Positions 59,330-61,299 of a DNA stretch of 61,299 nucleotides are shown here, piece after piece (position 1 is the stretch's first letter; each line of letters starts with the position of its first letter). The translations under genes and the position numbers were made by a program. The DNA is from Chloroflexota bacterium (GTDB lineage: Bacteria > Chloroflexota > Limnocylindria > Limnocylindrales > CSP1-4): positions 1 through 61,299 of the forward strand of contig JAJYLZ010000014.1 of NCBI GenBank assembly GCA_021787395.1. The letters are read 5' to 3'. The notes under the pieces were generated by a model that did no database searches, was not told the DNA's origin, and worked only from the letters and a program-made list of their open reading frames with translations.

Positions 59330-61054
59330 TCAGCCCGCCGCGGCCCGACAGTGCGCCACGACGGCGTGCACGTCGTCGAACAGGCAGTCCTCGCCGATCA
59401 GCTCGGTCAGGCCGTAGGCGTCGAGCTGGGCGCGGACGTTGGGCGACAGGTCGCACAGCAGCAGCTGGACGCCCGCCTGGGCGAGCTCGTCGTGGAGCTG
59501 GCGGATCGCGTCCGCGCCCGTGAAGTCCACGTCGCCGACGGCGCCGGCCGCCACGCACAGCCAGCGCAGCGGCGGGTCGGCCGACTCGAACAGCTCGAAC
59601 GCCTCCTCGGTGAACCGCGACGCGTTGGCGTAGTAGAGCGCCGCGCCGAAGCGGTACACCACCAGGCCCGGCGCGGCCTCCGCGTGCTCCTCGGGCGCCG
59701 CGTAGTGCAGGCGCCCATCCCCGTCCACGGTCAGCAGCGTGTCGTAGGGCCGATAGGTGTGGTAGAGGTGCTCGACCACGGACAGGCCCATGGCGAGGAA
59801 GATCCCCTGCTCGACGCCCGCGAGCACCACGGTGGCCGCCGTCGCGAGGGCCACTGCGAGCTCGCCCCGGCGCAGACGGGCGATCGACGCCAGGTGCCGC
59901 CAGTCCACCAGCCGCACGCCGATGAGGAACACCACCGACGAGAGCACCGCGTTGGGCAGGTAGGACAGCGGGCCGGTGAGGAACAGCAGCACCGCGAGCG
60001 TGATCGCGCCGGCCGAGAGCTGGGCCAGCTGGCTCCGGCCGCCGGCGCTGTCCACCATCTCGGTCTTGGTCGGGCTGCCGTTGACGACGAACGTGCCCGT
60101 GAGCGCCGCGCCGAGGTTCGCCAGCCCGAGGCCCACGAGGTCCACGTTCTCGTTGAAACTGTCGTTGTAGCGGGCCGCGTAGGCCCGCGACGTCGCGGCG
60201 CTCTGCGCCAGGATCACGGCGAACATCGAGACCGCGGTCGGGATCAGCGCCTCGACGTTGCCGAGGGTCAGGACGCCGGTCGGCAGCCCGATCGGCGGCA
60301 GCCCGCCCGGCACCGTGCCCAGGACCTCCACGCCCTTCGCCTGCAGACCCAGCGCCGCGCTCGCGACGATCGCCCCCGCCACCGCCAGCAGTGCGCCCGG
60401 GATGCGCTTGTCCGCCCGCCCGAGGCCGACCACGACCGCCAGCACGACGACCGACACCGCGAGCGTGGGCAGGTTCGTGTGCCCGGCCGCGATCTCGCCC
60501 AGGGCGTGGGCGAGCTTGTCGAGCGTGCCGCCGCTGCCCTTGGCGACGCCGAACATGCCCGCGACCTCGCCCGCGGCCACCTGCACGCCCACGCCGGTCA
60601 GGAAGCCCACCAGCACGCTGCGCGACAGGAAGTTGGCGATGAACCCAAGGCGCAGCAGGCGGGCGACGATGAGCAGCCCCGCGCACAGGAGGGCGCTGAG
60701 CGAGGCGAGCGCCGTGTACTCGGCCGAGCCGCCGGCGGCGAGCGCGCCGACGCCGATGGCCAGGATGGCCGCGGTGGCCGAATCGGCGCCCACCACCAGG
60801 TGCCGGGACGAACCGAACAGCGCGAACACCAGGACCGGTGCGAGGAGCGTGTACAGCCCCGTCACCACCGGCGTGCCCGAGATCTTGGTGTAGCCCATCA
60901 CCTCGGGGATGGCCAGCGCCGCGAGGGTCAGGCCGGCGGCGATGTCGCGCGGCACCAGGGCCCGGTCCACGGGGAGGATGCCGCCGAGCAGGGGGCGCGA
61001 TCGCCGGCGCGAGGGGCGGGCAGGTGTCCGGGCAGGTGCGACTGCGGTGCTCAC
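59330..61054 (-). CDS. SulP-family anion transporter with STAS domain
   Basis: A 574-residue SulP protein. The membrane part (about 12 segments) starts VPRDIAAGLTLAALAIPEVMGYTKISGTPVVTGLYTLL and includes ATSRAYAARYNDSFNENVDLVGLGLANLGAALTGTFVVNGSPTKTEM. A STAS domain fills the last ~130 residues (GDVDFTGADAIRQLHDELAQAGVQLLL). Family members carry sulfate, bicarbonate or other anions. GTG 61054 has AAGGGG upstream. Confidence 0.9.
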   Translation of the reverse strand: MSTAVAPARTPARPSRRRSRPLLGGILPVDRALVPRDIAAGLTLAALAIPEVMGYTKISGTPVVTGLYTLLAPVLVFALFGSSRHLVVGADSATAAILAIGVGALAAGGSAEYTALASLSALLCAGLLIVARLLRLGFIANFLSRSVLVGFLTGVGVQVAAGEVAGMFGVAKGSGGTLDKLAHALGEIAAGHTNLPTLAVSVVVLAVVVGLGRADKRIPGALLAVAGAIVASAALGLQAKGVEVLGTVPGGLPPIGLPTGVLTLGNVEALIPTAVSMFAVILAQSAATSRAYAARYNDSFNENVDLVGLGLANLGAALTGTFVVNGSPTKTEMVDSAGGRSQLAQLSAGAITLAVLLFLTGPLSYLPNAVLSSVVFLIGVRLVDWRHLASIARLRRGELAVALATAATVVLAGVEQGIFLAMGLSVVEHLYHTYRPYDTLLTVDGDGRLHYAAPEEHAEAAPGLVVYRFGAALYYANASRFTEEAFELFESADPPLRWLCVAAGAVGDVDFTGADAIRQLHDELAQAGVQLLLCDLSPNVRAQLDAYGLTELIGEDCLFDDVHAVVAHCRAAAG

Positions 61055-61186
61055 GGCCCCTTCCGAAGGTCGGGACTTGCGCGGCGGGGCGCCGGGTGGA
61101 GTATAGGAGCCGGTCGCCCGGCCCGGTGGCGGCCCGGGCTGACCGCCCGCCCTGCCGGGCAGGCCGGTGACTGGCTGGAGGCGTGC

Positions 61187-61299
61187 GTGGCAGACGTTCC
61201 GGAGGATCCCGGGGGACCTGCGTCGGGGTCCGACGAGGCCCGCGCGTCGAGGGTCGAGGCGGGCTCGGCCGGCTCGCCGGCCGAGCGGCCTCACGCTGC
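61187..61299 (+). CDS. Start of an unidentified gene, truncated by the window end
   Basis: GTG 61187 has GGAGG 5 bases upstream and an open frame to the last base (37 codons). The visible residues (MADVPEDPGGPASGS, then acidic and Ala/Gly-rich) show no domain. It is divergent from the SulP gene across about 130 bases. It could be any protein with a disordered N-terminus. Confidence 0.4.
   Translation, partial: MADVPEDPGGPASGSDEARASRVEAGSAGSPAERPHA

Overview
This is a contiguous stretch of a very GC-rich (about 70% or more) bacterial chromosome with tightly packed genes, near-saturated G/C third codon positions and short gaps. No rRNA, tRNA, CRISPR array, transposase or integrase was seen. 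Many genes begin with GTG or ATG only 6-7 bases after a TAnnnT -10 box, which is leaderless transcription. With F420-type LLM oxidoreductases, a NuoF-like/ferredoxin pair and SPW-repeat and DUF1992 proteins, this fits a high-GC Chloroflexota (Limnocylindria-like) or actinobacterial genome. The phylum cannot be fixed from the window.

Region by region. 1-2.9 kb: a corrinoid protein (cut by the window edge), a UroD-like methyltransferase, an IolE-like TIM-barrel protein and a small zinc ribbon. 3-7 kb: IspD, a degenerate second IspD-like protein, and PTS enzyme I plus HPr without any EII. 6.9-15.6 kb: a secreted glucosaminidase, a MoeZ-type E1/rhodanese, a DsbA-family protein, a YeiH-family exporter, MarR-MFS, a ZIP transporter and a membrane-anchored LuxR regulator. 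15.8-18.5 kb: an ECF sigma factor, its anti-sigma-like partner and an exported Asp/Gln/Arg repeat protein. 19-30.4 kb: housekeeping and redox genes (ArgG, 5-formyl-THF cycloligase, NuoF-like/ferredoxin, HAD, MFS, Ddn-like, LLM, VOC, 6-phosphogluconate dehydrogenase), then a repeat-filled gap. 30.9-40 kb: a MarR-controlled ABC exporter, a rhodanese, an S51-like/CysRS-tail fusion, a hydrolase, a MacA/MacB-like pair without its ATPase, an MFS protein and PPK2.

41-58.3 kb is an arsenic/sulfur stress island and the most interesting part. It holds ACR3, a MerR-ArsC fusion regulator/enzyme behind a textbook 19-bp-spacer MerR promoter, three ArsR repressors, an ArsP-like permease with a small CxxC thioredoxin-like protein, ArsM, two OsmC proteins, DsrE-, FmdE- and TusA-like proteins, TauE and SLAC1-type transporters, a histidine kinase/response regulator pair, UspA, SPW and a P-type ATPase. 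One part is decaying: an ACR3 N-terminus is joined in frame to a cation-diffusion-facilitator C-terminus, with a stop and a frameshift, and the adjacent tusA is also frameshifted. The arsM/arsR pair at 57.9 kb shares a 49-bp interlocked divergent promoter with both start codons leaderless.

The parts plausibly cooperate as follows. ArsC reduces arsenate, ACR3 and ArsP export trivalent arsenicals, ArsM methylates arsenite, and the OsmC, DsrE, TusA, TauE and SLAC1 group handles the sulfur and thiol side of the stress. The window ends with a second LLM oxidoreductase, a SulP anion transporter and the first codons of an unidentified gene.
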